A stretch of 64,000 bases of DNA from Ostreococcus mediterraneus (GCA_012295225.1 WMKK01000005.1:564958-628957), one strand, 5' to 3'. Positions 9,706 to 20,800 are shown, counted from the first letter of the stretch. The notes: generated by a model not told the origin, from the letters alone. Made by a program: numbers and translations.

Positions 9706-10087
9706 CGCGTGTTCACGCGGGCTCACGCGAGGCGTGGTGTGACGCGTTTCGCGCACGCACCGTGGCCGGCCGGTCGCTTTTTCTATCCAAAGCTCTCCAG
9801 CGCCTCTGGCAACTTTTTGCAAGTTTTTGGTGGACACTGAGGCGATGATGCGATGAATTGTTGTGCGTGTTGCAGATGCTCTATATGTTTTATTATATAT
9901 CGTGTCCACCGAATATGTGCGACTGGTGTCAGGCTAAAAGATTCGACGTCGCGTGCGTGCGCGCGAAACACCGCCCGCGATTTGAAGTTTTCTTCTTTCA
10001 CGAAAATGAAATAACAGGCTTGCGTTTGCTAAGATTTGCTTTTGCGAAAATATCGAAATGAAAGCATCGCGGGCGCGCGCTTGGGAC
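9706..10087. other. Intergenic region, no gene seen
   Basis: This 382-bp gap lies between the start of the class 3 lipase and the end of DAHP synthase, both on the minus strand. It includes an AT-rich stretch at about 9877-9909 and open frames that look random. It presumably holds the lipase promoter and the DAHP synthase 3' end. I found no RNA gene or repeat. Confidence 0.5.
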
Positions 10088-11805
10088 TTATTGCGCAGCA
10101 CGGCGCTCACGCATGGCGTTGAGCTCGGATGCCATCAAAAAGGCGAGCTCAATGGCTTGGCTCGCGTTCAAGCGCGGGTCGCAGTGCGTCAAGTAGCGCT
10201 TCTCCAAATCAGAATTGGAGATGTCGACAGTACCGCCGGTGCACTCCGTGACGTCTTGACCGGTCATCTCTAAGTGAACACCACCCGGAACCGTGCCCAT
10301 CTTTTCGTGAACTTCGAAGAAAGCCATGATTTCATCGCGAACCGCCTCGAAAGGACGCGTCTTGAAACCGTTGTCCGTCTTAATCGTGTTCCCGTGCATC
10401 GGATCTGTTACCCACAATACGTTAAGCTTGGCGTCGTCGATCGCCGTAATGAGGCGCGGAAGGTGTTCACGCAATTTCGCGGCACCCATGCGCGAAATCA
10501 AAGTGATACGGCCCGGAATGTTGTCCGGGTTCAACGTCTTCACCAACGACACGACGCCCTCGCCGTCGCTCTTGTCGGAAATTTTGATGCCGATCGGGTT
10601 GGAAATACCACGGAAGTATTCCATGTGCGCGCCTTCGGGTTGACGCGTGCGCTCGCCACACCACAAAAAGTGCGCAGAGCATCCGTAGTATTCTTGCGTG
10701 GTGGAGTCCAAACGCGTCAAAGATTCTTCGTACCCCAAGTGAAGCGCTTCGTGCGCGGTGAAGAAGGACGTTTGGTTCATCGCCGGATGCGCCTCATCGA
10801 TGCCGCACGCCGCCATGAAATCAATGGCGGCGTCGACGCGCTGCGCGAGATCTTGGTACGCAGCACCCTTGGGTTCGCTTTGCATGAAGTCCAAGTTCCA
10901 GTCGTTCACGCGCGTCATCGCGGCATAGCCACCGTTGCTGAACGCGCGCAACAAGTTGAGCGTGGCGCACGACTGGTCGTACGCCTTGATCAAGCGAGCC
11001 GGATCGGGTCGGCGCGCTTCGGGCGTGAATTCAACGCTGTTAATGTTATCACCACGGTACGACGGCAAAGACACCCCACCGATCGTTTCCAAATCCTCCG
11101 AGCGAGGCTTGGCGAATTGCCCAGCCATGCGCCCGAGCTTCACCACGGGCACCCCCGAGCCGTACATCAACACGACGGACATTTGAAGCAACACACGGTA
11201 CGTATCACGCACCGTATCCGCACGGAACTCCTTGAAACTCTCCGCGCAATCGCCACCGAACAACACGAACGCATCCCCACGCGCCGCCTTGGCTAACCTT
11301 TCTTGCAAGTTTCTCGACTCCCCGGCGAACACGAGCGGCGGTCTATTCTGAATCTCCGTCAACGCCGCCGCGAGTTCCTCTTGGTTTTCATAGTTTGGTT
11401 GCTGCAAAGCCTCCCGCTGGCGCCACGACGTCGGCGTCCACCCCACAAGGCTCGCTCCAGTCGTACTCACGCCCGCCGAACCCGCCTTCTTCGTCGTCTT
11501 GGCTTGCGCCCGAACGCTACGTACGCGAAAAAGAACCTCGCGCGTCAGTCTCGACGTCAATCAATCGTCTCTCTCTCACCCGCGAACGCATCGCCACCAC
11601 CCTCCGCGCCCGCACCAGTCGCTCGCGATCACCACCACCTCACGCGTACGCGCACATCCCGTCCACGCCTCGCACGCCTCGCGCCCTCGCGCCCTCGCGC
11701 CCGGCGCGCGCGAAAAGATCACCCAAACCAGGGTATGCGCGCGCGTCATCGCCCGCGCGCGCTACTGTGCGTACCTCACCACCCGTCGCGCGTTCGACGA
11801 CGACG

Positions 11806-11843
<38 letters not shown>

Positions 11844-11851
11844 CCTCGCAT
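10088..11851 (-). CDS. Class II (plant-type) DAHP synthase, plastid; two exons
   Basis: This is 3-deoxy-D-arabino-heptulosonate-7-phosphate synthase, the first enzyme of the shikimate pathway (phosphoenolpyruvate plus erythrose 4-phosphate). The class II signatures are clear: [56 protein letters not shown] and [10 protein letters not shown]. The long frame opens only with a TTG after a stop. I read exon 1 as 11775-11851, an intron at 11517-11774 (donor GTACGC, branch CTGAC, acceptor CGTAG) and exon 2 as 10088-11516, about 501 aa in all. Exon 1 encodes a transit peptide with twelve threonines from a trinucleotide repeat, ending in VVSVRAQAK. In-frame ATGs up to 11881 would add alternating Met-Ala. 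It is head-to-head with the Ycf45-like gene. Confidence 0.88.
11807..11842. repeat. Trinucleotide repeat (GTC x12) inside the DAHP synthase transit peptide
   Basis: Twelve uninterrupted GTC/GAC units, read as ACG (Thr) codons on the minus strand in exon 1 of DAHP synthase. A perfect run of this length should be prone to slippage and vary between strains without breaking the frame. Confidence 0.85.
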
Positions 11852-11995
11852 CGCCATCGCCATCGCCATCGCCATCGCCATCGGCGCGTCGATCGATGGC
11901 GCCGTCCGCAACCTCGCGTCGGCGCCGTCGCCGGCGCCGTCGGGCGCGCGCGCACATCGACCGATCGTGACCCCAGGAGGGGGACTATGACCACG

Positions 11996-12050
11996 CCGAA
12001 TGTCCGAATATCCGAATGTCCGAATATCCGAATGTCCGAATATCCGAACA
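11996..12050. promoter_or_regulatory. CCGAA octamer array
   Basis: Six to seven 8-bp units alternate strictly between CCGAATGT and CCGAATAT (a 16-bp super-period), the last one degenerating to CCGAACAC. The array lies in a divergent promoter, about 145 bp from the DAHP synthase ATG and 340 bp from the Ycf45-like ATG. The pair CCGAATGTCCGAA recurs on the opposite strand at 24204-24236 and 28137-28149. A binding site for a protein contacting CCGAA every 8 bp is inferred. Confidence 0.6.
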
Positions 12051-12115
12051 CCACGGACCTCACACCCACCCCTCTAGGGTTCGATCGCGACGCCGCGTCG
12101 ATCGCGACGCCGCGT

Positions 12116-12141
12116 CGATCGATCGATCGATCGATCGATCG
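12116..12141. repeat. CGAT tetranucleotide repeat
   Basis: About six CGAT units in tandem, next to a 17-bp direct repeat (12082-12098 and 12099-12115). It is a simple repeat in the divergent promoter. Confidence 0.65.
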
Positions 12142-12392
12142 CGCGCGCGCGTGGGTGGGTGTTTTCCATCGCGCGTTCGTTCGTTCGCGAGGAATATCCG
12201 GTCGACCTCGCCCCGGCGCCGCGGTGGTCGGCGTCGCGCGACAACCGTTCGACGACGACGACAGTGTGCGACGACGCCGGTGGACGCACGCCGCGCATCG
12301 ACACGGACGAGCGAACGCGCGTGTATTAAACGCGTACGCGCGTCTTCGTCTTCGTCTTCGTTCGTCGCGACGGCGGAGGACGAAGGAGGGCG

Positions 12393-14022
12393 ATGATGAT
12401 GATGTCGACGACAGCGACAGCGCCGCGGCGCGCGACCGTTCGCGCGGGCGATGGGCGCGGGGCGCGCGCGCGAACGGGCGCGGATGGGGCGATGCGCGCC
12501 GTGCGACGAGTCGTGCGAGGTGCGTGTGATGCGATGCGATGACGATGCGTTCGAGAGGTTTCGCGACAGCGGTGGATGCGCGCGGATGTTCGCGACGCGA
12601 TGATGGGTGTGATTTGGTTTTTTTTGAATTGAAACGCCGTTTTGGCCGTTGACTGATGGATTTGAAACGCGCGCGGACGAAACAGTGGGTGCGGTTGGGG
12701 TTTTTGATGGCGATGACGCGCGGGATGTGGTGTCGGCGATGCATGCTGACGTTGTGAATGCGGACGATGCGGAGGAGGAGGCGTTGCATGTGCAGGATGA
12801 TATCGAGTCCATGCTCGCGGTGCTTCCGAGCGACGTGCGGGACGCGGTGGCGACGCACGCGCATCGGGATCATTTACTCGAGATTGTGCTTGATTTAGGC
12901 CGCGCGCCGGAGGCGAGGTTTTTGGGTGATCTTGGGTCGCAGTATTTACGCGATTCCCCCGTTGAGGAGTGCGAGTTGCTCGCGGCGGCGGAAGCTGTGG
13001 GGGAATTTGGGGGCGATAACCGCGCCGGCATCGAGGGCACGCTGCACCGGATTTCGTGCATTCGAAACCGGCGAGGGCGAATCGTCGGGATGACGTGTCG
13101 CGTTGGGCGTGCGGTGACGGGACATGTGGATATGATTCGTGATATATTGCCCAGTGGAGAGAGCGTGTTATTTTTGGGTCGACCTGGGGTGGGGAAAACG
13201 ACGGTGATTCGAGAAATGGCGCGCGTGCTGAGCGACGAGTTGCACAAGCGCGTCGTCATCATCGACACGAGCAACGAAATCGGAGGCGATGGCGACGTCC
13301 CGCACCCCGCGATTGGTGGTGCGCGTCGCATGCAAGTCCCAGATCCATCCTTGCAACATCGCGTGATGATTGAAGCCGTGGAGAATCACATGCCGGAGAT
13401 TATCATCGTCGACGAAATCGGCACCGAAGCCGAAGCGCTCGCGTGCCGCACCATCGCCGAACGCGGCGTGCAACTCATCGGCACCGCGCACGGTCAGCTC
13501 TTGGAGAACTTGATCAAGAATCCGACGTTGACGGATTTGGTGGGTGGTATACAAACCGTCACGCTCGGTGACGACGAAGCGCGCGCGAGAGGATGTCAAA
13601 AATCCATCATGGAGCGCCAAGGTCCGCCGACGTTTCCAATTTTGATTGAAATGCACGAACGCAACATGTGGGTGGCGCACAACGTCGCCGAAAGCGTCGA
13701 TGACGTGCTCAGTGGACATCGTCCGGTGGTGCAATTACGAACGCGTGATTCAAAGAATGAAGTATCGATTCATCGCACCGTGTACGACATGGATGTGAGC
13801 GTCGGGGCGTCAAACATTTCGCACACGTTGGGCGCGATGGGCGGCATCATCGCCCCGACGACGACGATTCGCAACTCGACGGATGACTCTGTTGATGATC
13901 CCTACGCCTGGGCCGCCAACATTGGCCGCGTACCGGATAAGGATTTGAACATGATTGAGAATGACTTTCAAAAGAAGAAGCGCGGGAAGAAGACGCGCGT
14001 CAACGCATCGAGAACGCGTTAA
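12393..14022 (+). CDS. YCF45: Ycf45/SpoIIIAA-like P-loop ATPase, plastid; two exons
   Basis: A 487-aa protein of the Ycf45 family, P-loop ATPases related to stage III sporulation protein AA. In red algae the gene is in the plastid genome; in land plants, nuclear copies act in early plastid development. Exon 1 (12393-12519) encodes a transit peptide beginning MMMMSTTATAPRRATVRAGD. The intron at 12520-12685 has donor GTGCGT and acceptor AACAG, and exon 2 (12686-14022) joins in phase 1. The ATPase domain has Walker A LGRPGVGKTT, Walker B EIIIVDEIGTEAEA and the IGTAHG sensor-like stretch, then a FPILIEMHERNMWVAH block. The C-terminus is basic (KKKRGKKTR). I do not see a clear R3H nucleic-acid-binding domain. 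Without the upstream exon the frame would have only a TTG start. Confidence 0.85.
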
Positions 14023-14233
14023 ACAAAGACAAGTTTTATTACAGTAGTACCAATATGCCCTCGTCCCGAACGTGCGACAGGAAATGTATTTACGCACGGT
14101 ATACTTTTATTACGCGAAGAAAAGACCACCACAGTTTGTTGTATTGTAAGCTGTTGTTTTATCACAATCATTGTCGCATATATTTTGCAGTCGCCCGCCC
14201 GCCTATATCTAATACACAAGGGAGAACATCGCG

Positions 14234-15904
14234 TCAGCCTCGCCCGTACGCTTTGCGAAGGTCGGCGACTTGCGCTTGTGACATTCGCGCGGCAACCTCA
14301 CCATCCAACGCGGAGGCGTTTGCAAACGTCACCCCTTGTGATTCGCTGTAGGGGATATCCGAAGGCAAACCTTGAGCGTCATCCACCGAGAGAGTGATGA
14401 TGGATGGAACTTGGATTGGAATCACTTCGGGCGCGGCGACGCTGGCGGTTTTGCGCTTGGGCGTCGGTTTTGGCGGCGCCGATAGCTTGGAGCTCACAGT
14501 AGCCCAGTGCGTGAGGAAAGCCGTGAGCAAAGTTGATGCTGCGCGCTGTACTTTACGCTGTACTTCTTCGACTATAGCACGCGTTTTCTTGGCGCGCTCA
14601 CCCGGGCCGAAACTCAACGAAATCACCGCCGAAAGACATCCGAGTTGAATGAAGCGCAAGACGGCTCGCGTGAGCTTGTTCTTAGCTGGCACTTCCTCAT
14701 CCTCGTCGGCTTCTGAGACGTCATCGAGGTCCTTGTATAAATTATTCCTCATCGGCATTGATCGCACAGAACCTGCGACGCTATAGCGTCTTTGAGCACC
14801 GGGCGCGCGCTGAGCGGCGGCACCGACGGGCCAACGCCTTGTCCCGTTGAGTGATGAAATGTCAGAGCGCGCACCAGGGGAGCTCGGAACGCTCGTCGTC
14901 ATCAGTCTCGATTTCGTTGGCGACAGTTGCGCGTCAAAAGCGCTCGGTGCTTGATCCTCTTCGACGCGTTTCTTTCCCTTGCCGATACGCGTCAACCGTC
15001 CGAGAATGTTAAACGGAGCGCCAAGAATGTTCAGCGGCGAGAAGGCGGCAAATTTAGTCACCGCAAACGCGGCACCTATGGGCTTGAATAAAATACCAAC
15101 CAAAGGTATGCCACTCCCTGAGCTACTCACTTTAAGGTCCATGTCAAATCCAACGTCGTTCGCTCGAGCATACGCCGATTCGTAGTCGTTGCCAAAGCGC
15201 TGGCGCATGCGCTCCCGCTCAGCGTCCACAACATTCAAACGCCCAGAAAACGCCCTATCGGTCGCATCAAGCACTTGTTCGAAAGCATGTGTCTGCCTTT
15301 CTAACACCTGCTGCGCTTTAACGCGAAAAGCATCCTGTTCTTCGGCAGTCAGCGCACTTTCTTCCAACGCCGCGTTCAAATTTTTCCTCACAAACGCCGC
15401 CGACTCATCCTCGTACCGTTCCACCTTATACTCCACGCGTTCCATCGCCTTACGCGCGCTATCCTCCAGCTCGTCGCTCACCAGCGCATCATACTTTCTC
15501 GCCGCACGCACGCCACGCATCGCTCTCGACGGCTCTCGACGCACTCCCGCGACGTACGCCTCAAACGCTTCGAAATCTTCCAAACCAACCCCGTCGCTCT
15601 CTGAATCATACCTCGCCGTCCGCGATCGTCTCACCACCGCCGACCCCGTGATTGATTTCGCCGCTCGCGCGTCTCCACGCAACGCCGCCCACGCTTCATC
15701 CTCGCTGTCGTCGTACTCGCCGCTGCCGCCGCGCGCCGCGCCAATGTCACCCTCGCTGTCACCGCTCGCATCGGGTGCGTACTCGCGTTCGAGCGCCATC
15801 ATCGCACGCCTGCGCGCCACCGGGGAGTCTCCATCGCGATCGGGGCTCACCACCGCGTCGTACCCGCTCAGCGCCGCATCGATCGCCGCGGTCGACGCGT
15901 TCAT
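14234..15904 (-). CDS. Unknown protein with two hydrophobic segments
   Basis: A 556-aa protein that I do not recognise. The start at 15904 (MNASTAAIDAALSGYD) avoids overlap with the divergent DUF212 gene; the frame stays open to 16285 but without coding character. Visible parts: an acidic N-terminal region with RRRAMMALEREYAPD; a long, charged, probably coiled-coil helical region around residues 140-250; a hydrophobic stretch near 260-310 with GIPLVGILFKPIGAAF; a Ser-rich linker; and a second hydrophobic stretch near 405-425 with LTRAVLRFIQLGCLSAVI. The C-terminal 100 residues are Pro/Lys- then acid-rich. This suggests a membrane-associated protein with a helical cytosolic part. It is divergent from the DUF212 gene, 139 bp apart. 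Confidence 0.65.
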   Translation of the reverse strand: MNASTAAIDAALSGYDAVVSPDRDGDSPVARRRAMMALEREYAPDASGDSEGDIGAARGGSGEYDDSEDEAWAALRGDARAAKSITGSAVVRRSRTARYDSESDGVGLEDFEAFEAYVAGVRREPSRAMRGVRAARKYDALVSDELEDSARKAMERVEYKVERYEDESAAFVRKNLNAALEESALTAEEQDAFRVKAQQVLERQTHAFEQVLDATDRAFSGRLNVVDAERERMRQRFGNDYESAYARANDVGFDMDLKVSSSGSGIPLVGILFKPIGAAFAVTKFAAFSPLNILGAPFNILGRLTRIGKGKKRVEEDQAPSAFDAQLSPTKSRLMTTSVPSSPGARSDISSLNGTRRWPVGAAAQRAPGAQRRYSVAGSVRSMPMRNNLYKDLDDVSEADEDEEVPAKNKLTRAVLRFIQLGCLSAVISLSFGPGERAKKTRAIVEEVQRKVQRAASTLLTAFLTHWATVSSKLSAPPKPTPKRKTASVAAPEVIPIQVPSIITLSVDDAQGLPSDIPYSESQGVTFANASALDGEVAARMSQAQVADLRKAYGRG

Positions 15905-16043
15905 CGTCGCCGTAGCCCGCGTCTGCGAGTGGCGGGAAAATTTCAAAATGTTGACCACCTGTCGCCACACGCTGCCGCGACGCGTCGCGCGACCGACGCG
16001 CGGACGCGGGCAGATACGCGAAAGAACGCGACGCGACGGCGAT

Positions 16044-16643
16044 ATGGCGCCGCTGAGCGAGAACGTCGGGCTCATCGCCGCGGTCACGGGCGTGGTCGTG
16101 GCGCAGGCGCTGAAGCCGTGCACGCACTTCGTGGCGAGCGGTGGGCGGTTTCGACCGGCGCTGGCGGTGTCGAGCGGTGGGTTTCCGTCGTCGCATAGCG
16201 CGTTCGTGACAGCGCTCGCCACGGGCGTGGGGGCGCAGAATGGGTTGGGTGACGGCGCGTTCGCGTGCTGCGTGGTGGTGGCCATGGTGGTGATGTACGA
16301 CGCGATGGGCGTGCGGCGACAGGCTGGGTTTCACGCGAGCGCGATTAACTCGCTCGTGGCGGGGGTATATGGCACGCAATCGGGCTCTTCGTCGGGGTTG
16401 GGGGCGGCGAATTTAGATGTAGGCAATCACCCGGCAACGGACGTGGAAAGCGAAGGAGGAACGCCCAGAGCCGATACGTTGACGGATACGTTATTCGATG
16501 AAGGCTTTGAGGCATTCGTGAGGCGTTTGCAAGAGCGGCCTTTGCGGGAGCACATCGGCCACACGCCTGTCCAAGTCGTCGCGGGGGCGGTGACGGGAGT
16601 GGTCATCGGCATCGTGATTGGTCTAAGTATGGGCGAGGTGTAG
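16044..16643 (+). CDS. DUF212 / acid phosphatase-vanadium haloperoxidase-related membrane protein
   Basis: A 199-aa member of the DUF212 (PF02681) family, related in fold to PAP2-type phosphatases. The signatures are SSGGFPSSHSAFVTALATGVG, split between loop and helix, then VVVAMVVMYDAMGVRRQAG, and near the end LREHIGHTPVQVVAGAVTG followed by a last membrane helix. The conserved GG/PSSHSA and GHTP motifs correspond to the phosphate-binding region of the superfamily. A hydrophilic Gly/Ser/acid-rich insert separates the two halves. Four or five membrane helices are likely. Plant members are plastid or membrane proteins; the substrate is not established. The gene is divergent from the unknown gene before it and convergent with SYP4, 60 bp away. 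Confidence 0.85.
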   Translation: MAPLSENVGLIAAVTGVVVAQALKPCTHFVASGGRFRPALAVSSGGFPSSHSAFVTALATGVGAQNGLGDGAFACCVVVAMVVMYDAMGVRRQAGFHASAINSLVAGVYGTQSGSSSGLGAANLDVGNHPATDVESEGGTPRADTLTDTLFDEGFEAFVRRLQERPLREHIGHTPVQVVAGAVTGVVIGIVIGLSMGEV

Positions 16644-16703
16644 GACGAGGCGTCGTCGTCGTTGAAATATTTTATTCGATAAACTGCTTTTCATATTTAT
16701 CGC

Positions 16704-17672
16704 CTACGCTTTCTCAAACAAAACTATAACGAGCATCAAAACAATCATCACGAGTAAGAGATATATGCACATGATCGCCGCGCTGTTCTTTTGATGCTTC
16801 TCTGCCTTGACGAGCTCCTCGCGGCCTTGTTCCACCGACGCCGCGACGGCTTCGCAGTTGTAATCTATGCGGTCTAAAATCGTCCCTTGATCGATGATGA
16901 GCGTCGAAAGATCTTTCATCACCGCGGCCAAATCTTGCACGGACTCTAAAATCTTCATCACCTCTCGGTCACGCTCGATGCTCACCGTTTCGGCGCGGTT
17001 GAGCATTTCCATTTGCATCAAACCGCCGGCGCCACCGAAACTCTCTTCGCCACCGCCGCCACCTCTGCTAAACTGCGCGAAGCCGTCAATACCTGCCGCA
17101 CCCGGTCCGCGGTCTTGCTGAGACTTTAATTTCTGCAAGTAATCCTTTTGCTGTTTTCTAAAATCCTGGGACAACTTATTGAGCTCCATCGCGAGTTTGC
17201 GTTGGGCGTTGACGCGCACGCCCGCCTCGCCCGCCTCGCCAGTCGTCGTCACCGATCGCAGCGACGCATCGCATCGTTTAAACAACTTTGTCACGTCCTT
17301 TGTCAATGCCTCGGCGACTATTTCCTCCCCTCCAACGTCGTCGAAATTCGGTAACAACGCCTTGGCGTGCGCCTCGCCCAGCGCCTTCAAGTTTTCCCTA
17401 ATCCTCGCGATATCCCTCGACGCGTGCTCGCATCGCTCCACCCACACCGGCACCGCATCACCGCCGCGCGTCGGAATGTCCACCGCCACCGCGTCATCGC
17501 TCCGAGGCCCGAGCGCGGCGTCGAGTAACCGACTCGTGCCGCGCCCGGCGTTTCCGAGATCGAACCCCGACGACAACGCCGACGTCGACGCCCCCGCGTG
17601 CGCGTGCGTGCGGTGACGCACGTACGCCGACGTGAGATTCCTATGCGCGCCCACCGCCGCACCGCTCGACAT
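16704..17672 (-). CDS. SYP4: Syntaxin of the SYP4/TLG2/syntaxin-16 family (Qa-SNARE)
   Basis: A 322-aa Qa-SNARE acting in fusion at the trans-Golgi network and early endosome. The ATG at 17672 begins MSSGAAVGAHRN; the N-terminal NLTSAYVRHR resembles the peptide by which TLG2-type syntaxins bind the SM protein VPS45. Then follow a helical Habc region, a Gly-rich linker, and the SNARE motif with RDREVMKILESVQDL and DLSTLIIDQGTILDRIDYN, whose Q is the zero-layer glutamine. The single C-terminal anchor is a Leu/Val/Ile/Met-rich helix ending in EKA. Length and layout are normal for SYP41-43. It is head-to-head with the myosin gene, 145 bp apart. Confidence 0.92.
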   Translation of the reverse strand: MSSGAAVGAHRNLTSAYVRHRTHAHAGASTSALSSGFDLGNAGRGTSRLLDAALGPRSDDAVAVDIPTRGGDAVPVWVERCEHASRDIARIRENLKALGEAHAKALLPNFDDVGGEEIVAEALTKDVTKLFKRCDASLRSVTTTGEAGEAGVRVNAQRKLAMELNKLSQDFRKQQKDYLQKLKSQQDRGPGAAGIDGFAQFSRGGGGGEESFGGAGGLMQMEMLNRAETVSIERDREVMKILESVQDLAAVMKDLSTLIIDQGTILDRIDYNCEAVAASVEQGREELVKAEKHQKNSAAIMCIYLLLVMIVLMLVIVLFEKA

Positions 17673-17817
17673 GTCGCGCCCTCGCGTCGCGCCGTCGCGT
17701 CGCGCAGTGTCGTCGTCACGTGGTGGGCACGACACCAAACGGCTTTTTGCATCGTCGACGTTGACGCCACTTTCGCACGCGTCGACGCGCGCGCACGATC
17801 GCGCGTTCGCGCGCACG

Positions 17818-20800
17818 ATGTCCGCGAACGACGTCGCCATCGCGCTGGCGGTGAATGCCGCGGTATGGGTCGACGTCGCGCGCGTTGAGGCGCCAGATGC
17901 GCGCGCGCAACGAGATGATGCTGACGCGCATGGTTGCGTCGAAGTCGTCGGCGGTCGCGTGCCTGGCGTCGTCGTCGCCGTGGACGTCGATGCCGATGCG
18001 GTGGACGTGGACGTGCGTCCGTATGCCGCGCGTGCGGTGCGCCTGCGGTGCGGCGAGTGCCTGCTTCGCGACGTCGTGGTGCAGGAAGACATGGTGAAGC
18101 TCAACCACTTGCACGAAGTCGGCGTGTTGGATAATTTGAAGCGACGATACGCGATGGATGACATTTACACGTATACGGGAGGGATTTTAATCGCGGTGAA
18201 TCCATTTAAAGCGATGGGGCACTTGTATGATGAACACATGATGGGGATGTATAGAGGCGGGAAACTTGGGGATTTGAGTCCGCACGTGTACGCGGTGGCG
18301 GATTGCGCGTACGACGCGTTGCGCGCGGAGAACGTTTCACAAAGTATACTTGTGAGTGGGGAGTCTGGGGCGGGGAAGACGGAGACGGCGAAATTGATCA
18401 TGCAGTACATCGCGCATACGTCGAGTTCAGCGATGAGTGGGGGAGATGATGGACAGAAACCGACGCAGGATAAAGTTCTAGACAGCAATCCGTTGTTGGA
18501 GGCGTTTGGCAACGCGAAGACGTCTCGAAACGATAACAGTAGTCGATTTGGAAAGTACGTTGAGATGCAATTCGACGCAGATCATCGTATAAGTGGTGCT
18601 GCTATTCGAACGTACTTGCTCGAGCGCAGTCGAGTGGTAAAGACGAACGACCCGGAGAGAAATTTTCATATATTTTATCAGCTGTGCGCCGGCGCCGACG
18701 ACGAAGACAGAAAGGCTTGGCGATTGAAAGATGCATCACATTACCATTACACGAATCAAAGTGCGTGCTTCGAACTCGAAGGCGTTGATAACGCGGAAGA
18801 GTACAAGCGCACCGTTCGAGCGATGCGTGGCGTGGGTATATCTGAGGCTGAAGAAAAGAACATGATGAGCGTCGTCGCCGGTATTTTACATTTGGGCAAC
18901 GTGCAATTCATCAATCAAGGGGACTCTGCTGATGAAGGATGTGTGCTCGCCGATGATGCGGCTAAAGCCGCTCTAGGTGATGCGGCCGCTGTTCTCAACG
19001 TCGGCGTTGCCGCTCTCGAACAATCTCTTCGCACGCGGCGCATAGTTCTCTCAGATGAGGTGATTTATAAGCCGCTCCCGGCGGCGGAGGCGACGCACTC
19101 GCGAGACGCCTTGGCGAAGAGTTTGTATTCAAAGCTGTTTGACGCGCTCGTTGAGCGCATTAATGCAAGCATTGGGCAGGATGCGAACAGTGTTGCATTT
19201 ATTGGCGTGTTGGATATTTACGGCTTTGAAAGCTTTGCGGTCAACTCTTTCGAGCAGTTTTGCATCAACTTTGCAAATGAAAAGCTGCAGCAACATTTCA
19301 ATCAACATGTGTTCAAGATGGAACAAGAAGAGTACGAAAAGGAAGGTATCGATTGGTCATATATTGAATTTGTCGATAATCAAGACATGCTCGATGTCAT
19401 CGAGCGTCGTGCGAATGGAATCATCGCATTGCTTGATGAATCGTGCATGCTCGCGTCAACGACGGATGAGCAATTTGTTCAAAAGCTTTATTCGGGTCTC
19501 AAAGATGAGCCGCGTTTCAGCAAGCCCAAAGTCTCGCAAAGTGCGTTTACGCTTTCACACTATGCGGGCGAAGTGACGTACGAAAGTGCGACTTTCCTCG
19601 ATAAAAATAAGGATTTTGTGGTGCAGCAGCACGAAGAGTTGTTGGCAAAGAGTGAGCGAGGCGTCGTCGCGGAGATGTTTACGACGTCTGCGACGTCTAC
19701 ATCAAGCCGATCTTCCACAAAGTTAAGTTCTGTCAGTGCTCGGTTCAAAACGCAGCTAGGAGAGCTCATGGCTAAGCTGAACGTCACGGAACCGCATTAC
19801 ATCCGATGTATCAAGCCCAATGCCGCGTCCAAGCCATCGAGTTTTGAAAGTTCAAACGTTTTACAACAACTTCGATGCGGAGGAGTGTTGGAAGCTGTGC
19901 GTATTTCTTGCGCCGGTTATCCTTCGCGCAAGCCTGTTGAGATGTTCCTCGCGAGATACGGTTTACTCGCGCCCGACATGGCATCGTTGTTCTTTGAAGG
20001 AAGCGAACGCGAAGCGCTCAAAGGAATTTTGTCTGCCGCTCATGTTACAGGCTGGCAGATTGGTAAGACAAAAGTGTTCTTGCGCGCGGGACAAATGGCA
20101 ATCTTGGATGTTCTTCGTCAGCAAAAGTTGAACGCGGCCGCTACCGAAATTCAACGACGTGCTCGCGCTTTTGTGAAGCGCAAACAGTATCAAGATTTAC
20201 GTTCGGCGTCCATCAAGGTTGCCGCCATGGCTCGTGGGATGATTGCGCGTAAGCTAGTTCGGACCATGCGTCAAGAAATCGCAGCTGTGCGAATTCAAAC
20301 TGCATTTCGAGCTATTCGTGACCGCGTCAAGTACGCACGTACTAAGGAAGCTGCGGTGAAACTGCAAGCCATCGTCCGCGGCGCTCGCGCGCGGCAGATA
20401 CTCAGAGAGACGCGTGCCATGGAAGCAAAGACGAATGACGCGGCGAGAAAGATCCAATCCAACTGGCGCGGCAAGAAAGCTCGAAAAGATTTTGCGATAG
20501 TCAAGCAGAAAGCTCGCGAGACTGGAGCATTACTTGAGGCGAAGTCGGCCCTTGAACGTCAACTCGATTCGGAACGTTCACGTACGGCGATGGAACAACG
20601 CGCACGCCAGGACGACCAAATCAGGTTTTCCCAAATCGAAAGGGATCTCAACGTACGGGTCAAAGATTTAGAGGCTGCATTGATGCAATCTAAAGCGCAG
20701 ATTGTTGAAGTTGAGCGCGAGTCACGTGTTGCAAAAGATGAGACGGCATCAGAGATTGCCGAATTGAAATCTTGCGTTGACAAAGCGCTTTTAGACGTTG

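Larger units (their letters stand above)
11852..12392. other. Long divergent promoter between DAHP synthase and the Ycf45-like gene
   Basis: This 541-bp region holds no gene. It contains GCCATC hexamers (about 11853-11882, possibly still coding Met-Ala), the CCGAA octamer array (11996-12050), a 17-bp unit repeated twice at 12082-12115 and a CGAT tetranucleotide run (12116-12141). Long arginine-rich open frames here follow from GC-rich simple sequence. Confidence 0.6.

Noticed and set aside
9706-10087. Search for a tRNA or small RNA gene in the largest gap of the left part
   Set aside because: No T-arm consensus, cloverleaf or clear internal promoter boxes were seen.
10274-11296. Plus-strand frame of 340 codons opposite DAHP synthase
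   Set aside because: It is a shadow of a conserved enzyme, with composition typical of antisense GC-rich codons.
11996-12050. Octamer array considered as a CRISPR or centromere-type satellite
   Set aside because: Units are 8 bp with no unique spacers, and the array is only 55 bp long, placed in a promoter.
11303-12529. Arg-rich plus-strand frame of about 400 codons across the DAHP synthase start and its promoter
   Set aside because: It arises from GC-rich simple repeats and crosses a coding exon, an intron and a promoter. No domain is visible.
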